In this document: positions 1 to 11,300 of the stretch, piece by piece
Numbering within the stretch: position 1 is the stretch's first letter
Layout: every line of letters starts with the position of its first letter
Source of the DNA: Forficula auricularia
Taxonomy: Eukaryota > Arthropoda > Insecta > Dermaptera > Forficulidae
Assembly (NCBI GenBank): GCA_024734495.1
Contig: JALMQS010000187.1
Location: forward strand, 17,608,455 to 17,672,454
Length of the DNA stretch: 64,000 nucleotides
Direction: 5' to 3'
The notes under the pieces: model-generated
Told to the model about the DNA's origin: nothing
Database searches by the model: none
Seen by the model: only the letters and a program-made list of their open reading frames with translations
Translations under genes and position numbers: made by a program

Positions 1-758
1 TGATCAATTTTGGTCAGGGAGGAATTCTAACAATGAGGGCCTCCATTCTGATGATCGGGCTAGAATGGGCAATATAAAAACACTGTATTTTTGGCTGAAT
101 GGACCTGGACACAGCATAAACCCTGAGATGGTGTGTTTGATTTGTACCATATTAAATATGAAATTGAAGATCTCTTTCAAATATTAAAAGTGTGTCCACT
201 GCATTGAGAGAGGTTTATTTGAAGGACTCTATTAAGAATGCTGAAACTTTCTGGGACATTTTGAGACCTATGCGTTAGGAGTTGAAGAATTTATATAATT
301 TTATTGGGGGTGCTCTGCCACCTCGTTCATTTATTATAAATTAATGAGGGAGGTAGAAGAAGGAATTTGAAAGGAATGCTTGCTTTTTATATAATAAGTA
401 TGTTCACAAATTTATTTTTTTCTCAATCCTTGTATTATACTAAGTCTATATTATAGTATAAATTTGAAGGAGACAATAAAAGAGTGTGTCTTCTGCTGGA
501 ATTATAAATTTTATTTCAATTTAATACTATAAATTAATTAATTAATAATATATGTATAATTTAACATAATAAGTAATTATAATTATAATTTAAAATGATT
601 TTAACTAAATACAAAATATAGAAAATTATCTTGATTTGTAGATAAACATAGGAATTAAATTTAAAATATGATGATTGGATTTTAAATCATATTCATATTT
701 TGAATATGAAGTCTGAATGATTTACTGAGGGGAAAACTTATATATTGATGTTCTAGAC
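1..758. other. Non-coding AT-rich flank with one F2-repeat fragment
   Basis: No convincing gene was found. Positions 1-360 have lower AT content and read like a decayed TE coding piece with stops in every frame, but I cannot name it. Positions 464-510 match the arm of the F2 fold-back family (GAGACAATAAAAGAGTG, then CTTCTGCTGGAATTATAAA), which recurs at 11510, 11640 and 19339. The rest is AT-rich sequence. Confidence 0.5.
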
Positions 759-1814
759 TTGGCTAGGTTATTGATGAAAAAATTCGCTCAATTATTATCA
801 ATTTATTTAAAAAAGGGAAAATCAAACGCGGAAATTGGCGATCTAGTTAATTTGTCAAAGTTTACTGTCAGAAATATTATTCGAGTTTATAAAACAACGG
901 GTACAATAGCTACAAAATCTCAGTATGCGTCGAACTCCAAAATATCAGATGCTGATAGACGGGCATTGAAGAAGATTATTAGAAAAAACAGGCGTTCGAA
1001 CTATGGTGAATTATCTGTTCTTTGGAGCTATGCTGTGGGGCGAAGCGTTTCAAGATCAGGCCATGAAGTTAGGTTTTAAAACTTACAAGGTAATTTTATT
1101 GCAACTTATTCAAAATTTTTTTTTTGTAATTTTACTAATTTTTTTTAGGCGAAAGAAAAGCCACTCTTGACATTAAAACAAAAGAAAAACCGGCTTAAAT
1201 GGGCTAAAAGTCACATTAATTGAACGAGTTATGAATGGAATAGTGTCCATTGGAGTGATGAGTCTCGTTTTGAAGTTTGTGTTGGGGACAATCGAAGCAG
1301 AGTTATTCGTCAGAAAAATGAAGCTTTCAATTCAGATTGTTTAAAAAGAAAGTAAAATTTCCTGCTTCAGTTATGGTATGGGGTTCAATGTGTGCTAGAG
1401 GTGTTGGAAAACTTCACTTCATTGATGGAATTGTAAACACCAATAAATATTTAGAGATTTTAAAAAAATCGTTACTTCCAACAATGGCAGATTCATTGCA
1501 GAATAATAATAATTTTGTGTTCCAACAAGACGGGGCGGCCTACCATAAAATCTTTAAAATGGCTTTCTGATCATAATGTTCCACTTTTGGAGTGGGTGGC
1601 AAAGAGTCCCGACTTTTCACCAATAGAAACTCTTTGGCACACAATGAAAAAGATATTACGAATACAACCAGCTAGAAACGTAGTTGAATTAAAACACAAA
1701 CTTCAAAATATTTGAGATACTTTCACTCAAGATGAATATCAAAACTTAATAAGTACGTTACCCAAAAGAATTCAAGCCGTAATTAAAAATAAAGGCGACG
1801 TCACACAGAAGTAA
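759..1814 (+). pseudogene. Broken Tc1-like transposase (DD34E)
   Basis: This is a decayed Tc1-type cut-and-paste transposase. The first piece (759-1079) has a helix-turn-helix DNA-binding region. After a frame change, the catalytic core follows in separate pieces: WSDESRF near 1250 (first Asp), the VMVWG motif near 1373, QQDGAA near 1525 (second Asp) and SPDFSPIETLW near 1608 (Asp then Glu). Frameshifts near 1070, 1340 and 1540 and an in-frame TGA near 1221 rule out a working protein. About 59 bp at 1090-1148 begins GTAATT and ends TTTTAG, and the reading (KTYK then AKEKP) continues across it, so it could be a small intron. No terminal repeats were recognised. Confidence 0.85.
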
Positions 1815-2590
1815 AGGTTTTGGATTTTGTATGTTTTCATTGTTTTTAACAATTAAAAAATAATTTTAAGTTAAATGTTACAATAAAATGTTTTAAATTG
1901 TTTAAAATGTTGTTCCAAATGATAATAAAAATAAATATTTAAATTAAATCTACCGTGAATTAGCATAATTTTATTTAAAAAGAAAAAAATATTGGTGGGC
2001 CAATTGAGATGGGACGGGGCTCGTACATCCAATTTTTTTTAAGCGATAGATACCTATAAGTACTTGTAAGAAAAAGAGATTGGCTTCGGGTCTGGAAATT
2101 CATAAAAATAATACAAGAAATCCTATGAAATTACATGTTACTGCATACAGCTATTATGGTAAAAATCATATGGTCAAATTAATAATTGGGCATGAAAAAG
2201 TGATATGAGTATATTTGTTTATTTTTTCCGAAATATCTCAACTTCTAAAACTATTTGATAAAATTCATTGAGTAAAATCACGGATATTTGGACTACAAGA
2301 ATCCCTATAAAGTGTACATCGAAAAACATTATTTTAATATATATTAATTATTTTGTCACTATATCTGTGAATTAGAGAGTGAGTTTATTTAGTTACCAAC
2401 TTTTGGCTTGTACACTTTAGCTTAAAAAACACAAATACCCTCTCCAAAATAATATATGTAGAATTTGTAAATTTAAAGTCGAATTTAAATTTCGATAATG
2501 TATTGAAATGTTGAAATGATAATATATTTGCAACTGCTTATAACATAGACTATTGATTTCATGCGTTATTTTTTAACCCATCTAAATTTA
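1815..2590. other. AT-rich intergenic stretch
   Basis: No gene or named repeat was recognised. It holds AT-rich sequence with short A/T runs. Positions 1990-2040 are less AT-rich and could be the far end of the decayed Tc1 element, but I found no matching left end. Confidence 0.4.
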
Positions 2591-2597
2591 AAATAAA

Positions 2598-2790
2598 ATA
2601 TATTTTAAGAAAAATAAAAAACATGCTTCTAAAAAGTACAAAATAATGTAATAATTAATCAAAAAGCGTGAGGCGCAGAAACTTTTAATTAATTTCAACA
2701 AAGTGCCCCATGCTTTTTGTTTATGTATTACATTATTTTGTACTTTTTAGAACATGTTTTTTTAGTTTTTTTTAAATATAATTTATTTTT
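2598..2790. repeat. Fold-back repeat (hairpin)
   Basis: Inverted repeat. The left arm (about 2620-2652, CTAAAAAGTACAAAATAATG) is matched by the right arm (about 2722-2757, CATTATTTTGTACTTTTTAG). The central 70 bp also has a weaker complementary pair. It has no coding content, and a MITE or other fold-back element is likely. No target duplication was identified. Confidence 0.75.
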
Positions 2791-3252
2791 TTACTTTTTA
2801 GTCTTAATTATTTTTATAGAGAAAAGTTTGCGGAATTTAACGAGAACCAAATTCACATTGATAGATAGATAAATTCAGATGAAGCTAATATAAATGTAAA
2901 AAAAAAAAAAAAAAATAGGGGGGCCGTGAGATATTGACTTGGGTTCCAAGGGACCCGCGACTTCAAAATGTTTCAAGTGTCCTAAAAAACCATATTTCAT
3001 TTTAAAAGTCAAACTTTAAATTAAAATTCCATATTCATGTTATTTTAGATTTTCTGAAAAAAATAATTAATAAAATTTATATGGGTTTCAAATTTAAAGA
3101 TCGTGTAAACTGAAAATTCTGTTTATAAAAAAAAATAAAAAAAGTGATTTCTTTCTTTCTAAATAATATTTAATCAAAAAGAAAAAAACCAAAATTATAT
3201 TTATATCTAAAAATTATAATATATCGATATATTTAAAATAAAAATGAATTTG

Positions 3253-3525
3253 GGAGTTTTTTGACGGGTAATAGTGATGTTTCGCCAAAAGGAGATAAAA
3301 ATTAAAAAAATTTTAATTATATTTTGGAGATTTTTTATCTCTATACATATTTCGGGTTACGAGCCCTTCTTCAGGAGGTTTAACAAAAGACTGAAAAAGT
3401 ATTTTATTAAACCTCCTGAAAGAAGCTCGTAACCAGAATATAGAATATCAAAATATAATTAAATAAAAATTTTAATTTGTATCTCCTCTTTGTTGAAATT
3501 CCACTATAACCCGTCAAAAAAACTC
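3253..3525. repeat. F1 fold-back repeat, copy 1 (hammerhead-bearing)
   Basis: Long inverted repeat. GGAGTTTTTTGACGGGT at the left pairs with ACCCGTCAAAAAAACTCC at the right. Inside, GGTTACGAGCCC...TTCAGGAGGTTTAA is mirrored near 3400-3435. The minus strand of the left arm has a hammerhead core (3350-3374). The conserved F1 terminus (TGTTTCAC...TAAACCAACACC) follows at 3537, but a hAT element at 3545-4172 splits it and it resumes at 4173. F1 termini recur at 8698, 37600, 42976, 48255 and 60740. Confidence 0.75.
3350..3374 (-). ncRNA. Hammerhead ribozyme core (F1 copy 1)
   Basis: On the minus strand the order is CTGAAGA (fits CUGANGA), then GGG and CCC pairing around a CTCGTAA loop (stem II), then GAAA. 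These are the two catalytic boxes of a hammerhead with a short stem II. Stems I and III are not obvious in one unit. The right-arm copy near 3410-3435 is mutated (CTGAAAGA). Degenerate cores from the same family lie at 8811-8832 (minus; CTGATGG) and 60620-60647 (plus; ATGATGA...GAAA). Cleavage activity is inferred from the motif only. Confidence 0.55.
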
Positions 3526-3544
3526 CTGTGTTTATATGTTTCAC

Positions 3545-4172
3545 CAGCGCCGTAACTAGGCAGGTGCAATCCCAGGTAACCACAAGATCCTAAGAATATT
3601 CTAAGGATATTCCTAAAGGACATTTAAATCTTCTTAGAATATTCTGAGGATATTGTGTGTTTACCTGGGATAGGTGCACCCGCACAGGGCCCAGAGATCT
3701 AGGGGGCCCTAAAACGGAATTGTTAATTGAATTTTCTTTACAAATTTGTTTTACAAAAATTTTGAATCTTATCCAAACATTAATATTGCTATACGATTAT
3801 TCCTCACACTCCCAGTATCAATTGCTTCGTGTGAGAGAAGTTTTAGCAAGTTAAAATTAATTAAAAACTATTTAAGGTCTACTATTGGACAAGATAGATT
3901 ATCCAATCTTGCCATAGTATCTATAGAGTATAAGATCGCAAAGGATATTAATTATGATGATATAATTGATGACTTTGCTCAAATGAAAGCTAGAAGAGTA
4001 CAATTAAATGAAAATTAAATATTCTTATAATATAAATAATGTAATATATTTTTGTGTATAATAAATTTTTTATATGATATCTATTTGAACTATAATTACT
4101 TTTTCCCAAAAAATATAGGGGGCTCCAAAATTTTTTTTGCACAGGGCCCTAAAAAAGCTAGTTACTGCACTG
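3545..4172 (+). mobile_element. Non-autonomous hAT element with perfect 8-bp TSD
   Basis: Terminal repeats are CAGCGCCGTAACTAG (left) and the complement of CAGTGCAGTAACTAG (right). They are flanked by identical 8-bp target duplications TGTTTCAC at 3537-3544 and 4173-4180. Inside is a transposase remnant (3746-4018) and G/C-rich subterminal sequence (AGGGCCC motifs at both ends). The element landed inside the F1 terminus, so the F1 copy is older. Confidence 0.9.
3746..4018 (+). pseudogene. hAT transposase C-terminal dimerisation fragment
   Basis: This open frame of about 90 codons carries the conserved end of hAT transposases. It has a P-V-S-I-A-S-C-E-R-S-F-S-K-L block, then LRSTIGQDRLSNLA, which is typical of the ZMYM/TTF-type hAT_C domain. 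The N-terminal zinc finger and catalytic core are absent, so this is a remnant inside a short hAT copy. The listed Met is arbitrary, since family similarity begins at or before it. Confidence 0.88.
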
Positions 4173-4180
4173 TGTTTCAC

Positions 4181-4790
4181 TATAAACCAACACCGCTTTC
4201 CCAAAATGTTATTAATATGAATTTATTGAGTGCGCTTTGATGAATGAATGAATTGATCTGAACTCACCTGCAGACTCAGCGACTCCGTCTGGCTATGCAA
4301 GAAGACTTCGCCGGTATACTCGATTCACATTCACAACGAGGTAGTATTCATGCTGGAATACGCCCCTCCAGAATGAGGAGCTGTCGAAATGTCAGGTGGG
4401 GAAGGAAAAGAACGAAGGCTGAAGGCTTGCTTTTACTTTTGGTCGCGTTTCCTCAAGACAAATGACTCAAGAGCATCGAGGACACCTCGTGTGTTCAGAC
4501 GAACCAAGAGGAAGAAGGCCATCCTCCAAACCCGTTGGACGGATTCTCTGCTGCTCTCACTATCTTACGATATTTTATCCACTTTCCAACTCATTTTTCG
4601 TTGTGACTAACAAAATTTATAATTTATATAAAATGCGTAAGAGATAATTAAGATTTAATTTTTCCTCCATTAAAGAAAGAATGGAAGAAAGAATTTGACT
4701 GTATTTACTTGATCAAAATGAATGACATAGAAATTTTGATAACTTCTTAATATCCATATAATATTGTTAAAGTTCGTGGCTGTGATGAAA
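4181..4790. other. Intergenic, one balanced-GC patch
   Basis: Positions 4181-4200 end the F1 terminus (TATAAACCAACACC). Positions 4255-4570 are less AT-rich and have a 73-codon open frame (4389-4610) rich in Lys, Arg and Ser. It matches no family I know and has no splice or promoter support. I treat it as non-coding or an unrecognised TE fragment. Confidence 0.35.
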
Positions 4791-5171
4791 CTGTATTAGA
4801 TGAAGGAGGAGGTATCAGCCAAAAGATGGAATCACTGGGTTCAATAAAACACCTTTAATAAAACGTTTCGGCCTGAATTTATTTGGCCATCTTCAGTTAA
4901 TTAGGAGTTATACACAAAATGCAGGACACATATGTGAGTCATATGAAAAGTCATTCTGAAACTTTTGGGTCCAGGCACGTTACAAATTTACATGAAGCTA
5001 AAATTTTTATTTTTAACAAGGCTTGGTTCGACCACATATGTGTACCGCATTTTGTGTATAATTCCTAATTAACTGAAGATTGCCAAATAAATTCAGGCTA
5101 ACGTTATTATTAAGGTGTTTTATTGAACCCAGTGATTCCATCTTTGGCTGATATACATTCATCTAATACAG
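4791..5171. repeat. Fold-back repeat with hammerhead core (family F4)
   Basis: Inverted repeat of about 380 bp with arms of about 140 bp. CTGTATTAGATGAA at the left is mirrored by TTCATCTAATACAG at the right. Both arms share an AACACCTTAATAA-like block and a TTCAGTTAATTAGG-like block. The minus strand of the left arm has an intact hammerhead core. In the right arm the GAAA box has mutated to TAAC. Confidence 0.75.
4866..4896 (-). ncRNA. Hammerhead ribozyme core (F4)
   Basis: Read on the minus strand: CTGAAGA, then TGGCC and GGCC pairing across an AAATAAATTCA loop (stem II), then GAAAC. Both conserved catalytic boxes are present. The layout matches hammerheads known from the terminal repeats of Penelope-like elements. 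The partner copy at about 5070-5095 (plus) keeps CTGAAGA but has lost GAAA. Confidence 0.55.
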
Positions 5172-6569
5172 ATCCATAAAATATACTGATTATATTAAAC
5201 TAGCTTAATTCTTGTACCTATATATATACACAATCGGCTTCTCGAAAACGGCTCTAATGATTTCGCTAAAAATTGATGTACTTATCAAGTTCACGAGTTA
5301 TTAGTCGTGTATAAGTTTTAATCCGATTGAAATAAAGGAAGGGGTGTAAAAATTAGTCATTAGTAAATATTTTAATCTTTCATATCTCGTCTTCGGTAAG
5401 TCCCAGAGCCTTGAAATTTGAAACTTAAGCTATCTAGAGGCTACAAGAAGTACCACAAGATTTTGGCTAAAATAAAAGTAACGAAATGTTTACAAGGAAG
5501 TTGTTCAACAAAGGAATATCTTATAGCCACCTCCTTCTTGTCTCCTTTAACAGTATTTATGCTTTGACGGCTACAATTTATCAGTGACATTAAGAGATAA
5601 TTCTTTAAGACTTTATGAGCAGTGAAGCCCCAATGATTGTAGGAGCGGGTCGAAACGTAGGCAAAAAATAAACTTTTATTTCAATTTTATTTAATCCTAG
5701 ATGCAAAATGAAATAAAGCTTTATACCTGAATTTAAAATAAAAAATAATATTAATAATAATATATCGTTTTAACTAACGAAAAAATTACCAAGTAACTCT
5801 TGATCCACCAGGCACTATAATAATGATATAATAATTTTAGTAAAAAGTGGGAACTTTTTCAAAAATCGGAACACTTTCTGCAAATTATGGTGATTTGATA
5901 TTTTGTTTGTTTGTGAATATTTTAGGCTAGAAAGTTGAGACTAGGCACCAATGTGTAGCTTATTCCAGTGGCGTATACAAGGAGGGGGTTTAAGGGTCAG
6001 AACCCCCTCCCAGAGGCAGACGGCAGACCCTATCTATCTGTCAAATCTATAGTTAAGTAAACAGCAAAAATGAAAAATACATTTTGGTGTTGGGAAGATA
6101 TGGGTTAAGAGTCCAGTCAAATTAGACCAATTTTCGATAAATAAAAACATTAATAAGCGAGCGTACCCGCCAAACGTACTAAGTGTAAGATCCATCGAGT
6201 GTGATTCATAAAATGTATATTTTTGGCACCGACTTCAAAAAGTGATTTCATGTTAATATTTCGTCGTTTAGTTGTAACTAAATTAGATAATTATTTTATA
6301 CCTTATTAAACCAATTATTTTACATGAATTATGCATACATTGTTTTTGAGCTTCGATTCCGGAGATTACTTCTCCGCCATCGAGTGTCCTTGATCATCTT
6401 TTAGTCCTTGTTTTTTAATAAGAGGAAAAAACTAATTAAAGAAAAAACCTCTTTTCCGATAATTATTTCAATTCCATTATTCTCTCCCAATCAATCCATT
6501 TTATACCTTTTAGTCCATTTTATTTTATTTTTTAGTTCTTATTATTTTATTTGTAGGATTTAATTTTTA
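5172..6569. other. Intergenic stretch, no gene seen
   Basis: AT-rich sequence with no credible open frame. At 5970-6030, CAGTGGCGTATACAAGG followed by G-rich and C-rich tracts looks like one end of a hAT element, but I found no matching far end or target duplication. 6400-6560 is low-complexity T/A sequence. Confidence 0.4.
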
Positions 6570-7452
6570 CTTTACCATACAGGGTATGTTCAAATATTGT
6601 AATCGTGCATGAAATAAGCTGACGTGTTCTGATGTGGCCATCCACTTGACTTTACCATACAACCTGGCCCCTGTCTTATATTTAATATTTAATAAAACTA
6701 TTTATAATCGTCTAGGGAGGGGGGTTAGTTTTTCCATTTTCAGACTCCTGAGGTCCCACTGATTATCTATACAAAATTTGACTGAGTTTAGTACAAGGGC
6801 CTGGATTTTCATTTTTTGACCCCTCCATTTTGGGGGGTTAGTTTTTGCATTTTTAGACTTCTGGGGTCCCACTGATTATCTATACAAAATTTGATTTAGT
6901 TTGGTACAAGGGCCTAGATTTTCATTATTTGACCCTATACCCCCCGCCCCCATTTTGGGCGGTTAGCTTATGCATTTTTAGACTTCTGGGGTCTCACTGA
7001 TTATGTATACAAAATTTGGTTGAGTTTGCTCAGATGGCCAAGATTTTTAATTTTTAACCCCCCCCCCCCCCCCACCCCCCTTTCAGTCTATTTAATTTTG
7101 GATCGATATGCACCAAAATCTAATCAGCTCCTAATCTCAATGGACCAAAACTACGTGATATTTTGATATTCATTTGATATTCACACTAGTTTTTGAGCTA
7201 GCTCGTCCAAAAAATTTGGTAACGCACAGACTAATAACCAGACAGACTAACTAACTGATATTTTGACAAAACAATTATTATCTCGAAAATATAATTTTTT
7301 CGATGTTCACTTATTAGATCTTTTTTGTAGACCGAAATTCCCTGGTTTCGTTCAATTTTTTTAATCAAAACAGTTTCAGCCGTTTTTGAGATATTTCGAA
7401 AAAAGAAGGAAAAAAAACACTTTTTTATGCACGATTACACTGTATGGTAAAG
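6570..7452 (+). repeat. R1 dispersed repeat, copy a
   Basis: R1 family member. It has a left block AAGCTGACGTGTTCTGATGT...CTTTACCATACAACC, an internal region with CACTGATTATGTATACAAAA repeated about every 110 bp, poly-C tracts, and a right block GTGAACATCGAAAAA-like...GTATGGTAAAG. The first 42 bp are an extra R1 right-end piece abutting the full copy. No coding potential is evident. Other copies are at 7454, 9856, 38393, 40955 and (minus) 57427. Confidence 0.8.
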
Positions 7453-7453
7453 T

Positions 7454-7987
7454 AATAAGCTGACGTGTTCTGATGTGGCCATCCACTTGACTTTACCATA
7501 TAACCTGGCTGCCCACTTATATTTAATATAATTATTTATAATCATGTAGGGAGGGAGGTTATTTTTGCATTTTTAGACTCCTGGGGCTCACTGATTATGC
7601 ATATAAAATTTGATTGAGCTTGGTACAAGGGCCTCCCCCCCCCCCCCCCCATTTTGGGTGTAAGGTCAAAAAATGAAAATCTAGGCTCTTGTATCAAACT
7701 CAACCAAATTTTGTATACATAATCGGTGGGCTCATAGTAATCTAAAAATGCAAAAACTAACCGCCCAAAACGGGGAAGGGGGGTCAAAAAATTAAAATAT
7801 AGGCTCTTGTACCAAATTTTCTATACATAATCAGTTGGCATAGAATAATCTAAAAATGTAAAAACTAGCCCCTTCCCCTACATGATTACAAATAATTTTA
7901 TTAAATATCAAATATAAGTGAGTGGCCAGATTGTATGCTAAAGTCAAGTGGGTGGCCACAACAACGTGTTCTACGTCAGCTTATTTT
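7454..7987. repeat. R1 repeat, palindromic copy b
   Basis: The left end (AATAAGCTGACGTGTTCTGA) and the right end (its complement near 7965-7987) are both the R1 left terminus, so two partial copies are joined head to head. The inner part has C-runs of about 18 and the recurring TGTATACATAATC motif. The 81-codon minus-strand frame inside it is repeat sequence. Confidence 0.75.
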
Positions 7988-8154
7988 TTTGAAATCGGCT
8001 TTTTTTATTTATTTTTTTAATATAAGCTTTTTTATTAAAATATTATGTTTAATTTATTTTTTCCCAATTTTATTTCTATTATTACTATTAGACAAGAAAC
8101 AAAAAGAAACGAGTTTGTAACGCTAGGTGTTTAAAATAATCGCTAATAATAGTT

Positions 8155-8342
8155 TGTGGCAGCGCCGCGGAGGTGGCGCTGTTGGCACTATGTACCACGT
8201 GCTTACTAACCTTAACTACTTAATTTCAACATAATACGACAGTGAAAACCCTTTCTTTATTTACAACCTAATCAAGAAAAGACTTGCATTTAAGATTTGA
8301 ATATTGATCTATAAAAATTCGTTTTATACATAATTAAAAAAA
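8155..8342 (+). promoter_or_regulatory. Putative HGH1 promoter and 5' UTR
   Basis: This 190-bp region just upstream of the HGH1 start codon is free of recognised repeats. It is locally GC-richer, with a near-palindromic GCAGCGCC...GGCGCTG block (8159-8182) and an E-box CACGTG at about 8196. The start codon context is AAAAATGG. Transcription start is not determinable from sequence alone. Confidence 0.4.
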
Positions 8343-11300
8343 ATGGATCCTTTGGAAGAGCTGGTAAATATTTTATCAACAACAGAACGCGAGGATTTAC
8401 TATCTATTGGTCTTGAGCATTTATTAAGTAAGACTTATTTCTTTTGGCTTTTATTATTATTTATAAACTAGTTTATTAACTCAAATTAGTAATCGCTTAA
8501 TTTATTCTTATTTCAAATTAAACTTTTTAGCTGTGTTGAGAGAAAAATTCTCGAGGTTCTCCAAAACTGAAAACAAAAAAAAACATTCCATTTGCATCAT
8601 ATGTTTTATTATTATTTATCATTCAATCACGTGTTTGAACAAACAAAAATATTTGAATAAATTTAATTTTAAGTAAAATATAATCTTTAAAGAATTTGGC
8701 ATCGGTTCTAGGTGAAACATTTTAATAGATAATAATAAGTAAAAATATATTTTTTACGTAGTTTCACAAATAAAACAAATAATTGTTTTGAGTTTTTATC
8801 TCGATATATATTTCGGGTTATGAGCCCATCAGAAATAAATATCGAGATAAAAACTCAAAACATATATTTGTTTTATTTGTGAAACCCACCTAGAAAAATA
8901 TATTTTTACTTATTATCTATTAAGTAAATTAAATATTTAATATAATTATTTTGATTATTTATGTCCATCGATTAAATTAATAAGTTGTTGTAGGGAAATA
9001 ATGATAATAGTTATGCAAATAATTTTTATTTTTTGCCAACGTTTCGTCAACTTTGTTGGCTTCCTCAGGGCTCTAAAAAATGAATGGCCTCAATTAGTAC
9101 ATGTTATAACAATTTCAAATCAAAAACAAACTTTGATCTCAAACCACCTCAATACATACAAAAGCAAATAAACACACACAAAAAACTCACATACCAAACA
9201 ATGATAGATAGTTAGATAGAATCATAGATAGTTAATTTTTAGTAGAGATTGTGGTGTTGGTGCAAGGTGAAACATCTTTAATAAAGATAAGAGTAAATAA
9301 ATATTATATTTAATATTGATTTACTATGAGTTAAGGATTCTTGGTCACTTATTTCACATTAAAATTAAAAGATGTAAATTTTTTTCTTTTTCAATATATA
9401 TATTTTCGGCTATCAAGAATCCTTAACTCATAGTAAATCAATATTAAATATAATATTTATTTACTCTTATCTTTATGATAGTTAATTTGTTTGGTATGTA
9501 AAATGAGTTTTTTGTGTGTGTTGATTTGCTTTTATATTTATTGAGATGGTTTGAGATCAAAGTTTGTTTTTGATTTGAAATTGCCTTTCATTTTTTAGAG
9601 TCCTCTGAGGAAGTCAACAAAGTTGACGAAACATTGGCAAAGAAATAAAAATTATTTGCATAAGCCAAGCAGTCGAGGCGCCCTTTAAACTGTAATAATA
9701 ATAATTTGCATAAGCTATTATCCTTATTTCCCTACAATAACTTATTAATTTAATATAATCTTATATATTATTTAATTTTAAAATCTTCATCAAATAAGTC
9801 CCACAGAAGCAACACACTTTTGGAAAATTTCTAAATTTTTTGTAAATTCTAATCCAAAATAAGCTGATGTGGTCATCCACTTGACTTTACCATACAACCT
9901 GGCCTCTCACTTATATTTAACATTTAATAAAATTATTTATAATCATGAAAGGGAGGGGCGTTAGTTTTTACATTTTTAGACTCCCGGGAGCCCACTGATT
10001 ATGTATACAAAATTTGGTTGAGTTTGGTAAATGGCCAAGATTTTAATTTTTTTTACCCTAGACCCCCCACCCTTTTTGGTCGGTCAGTTTTTGAATTTTT
10101 AGTCTTCTGGGGGTCCACTGATTATGTATCCAAAATTTGGTTGAGTTTGCTCAAATGGCCTACATTTTTAATTATTAACCCCCCTCCACCCCCTTAATTT
10201 TAGGTCGATAGGTCAAAATCTAATCAGCTCTTGATCTCAATGCACCAAAACTATGTGTGAAATTTGGTTTTGATATTCACACTAGTTCTTAAGTTAGCTC
10301 GTCCACAAAAATTTGGTAACGAACAGACTAACAGACATTTTGACAAAACAATTGTTATCTCAAAAAATATAATTTTTTCGATGTTCACTTATTAGAGCTT
10401 TTTTGTAGTCCGAAATGCCATGGTTTCACTCAATTTTTTTAATCAAAATAGTTTTAGCCGTTTTTGAGATATTTTGAAAAAAAAACACTTTTTTCATGCA
10501 CGATTACAATACTTGACCATACCCTGTATGGTAAAATAAAATTAGTTTTATTATGTTTAATACAAAAGGATTTTTTTGAATTTTTTCATTACAGTCTCCT
10601 TTGTATTTCTTAAAGATATGGGATTTATAAAAAGCCATCAATTTTTATAGATTGTTGTTTTATCGATATAACCGCATTGGTTTTTGAGCGTATCAAATAT
10701 CATTTTAATAGACATTACAATTGATAACAAAGAAGTTTCACGCACTCATTTTTTAGGCTTCCGTACAATCGTAAAACGGACTCAATTAGGTTAAATAACC
10801 GAGCTAATGTGAGATGGTAGAAACTCAACAGGAAGGTTAGATATCTAAGAAAAAAGGCTGACCATCAGAAACACCCCAAAAGCCTACATAAATACACTAA
10901 TTGAAAAGATTTTCTTTTGCCGAGAGGTGCAGAGTTGATTCGTTAAGAGAAATCAATAAGATTGTCATCTGCTTGATGCAAATAAATATAAAAACTAATT
11001 TTTCTATATATGTATATCCAATCGGGTAAATGAACCCATGAGAAATAACAGATAAAATATTCTTAATTAAAAGACTGATGATGAAGGTCAAACCTTCGAA
11101 ACTATAGTCTCAAACAAATCAATAAACATACATATTTATATTTGGTATATATATAGAATATAAGTTTATTTGCATCAAGCAGAGGACACTATCATTGATT
11201 TTTCTTTATATAAAATACTGTAAAAAATTACAATCTATGAATGGACACAAAGGAGCTAGAACCCATTTATCTGTCGATTTGTCTTCCGAGTGGGTGTCAT

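Larger units (their letters stand above)
8972..9754. repeat. Large palindrome with hammerhead cores in both arms
   Basis: A fold-back of about 780 bp in HGH1 intron 1. Outer ends ATTAAATTAATAAGTTGTTG and AACTTATTAATTTAAT are complementary (with one extra base). The arms then share GTAGGGAAATAA..TGCAAATAATTTTTATTT, TTTGATCTCAAACCA and ACACACAAAAAACTCA-type blocks. Each arm carries a hammerhead core. A younger F1-like repeat (9239-9476) with its own 12-bp duplication is inserted at the tip. The right arm also gained a short insertion near 9665-9705. Confidence 0.8.

Noticed and set aside
4389..4610. 73-codon frame in a balanced-GC patch as a possible small gene
   Set aside because: No family match, no neighbours or splice signals; overlapping alternative frame of equal length.
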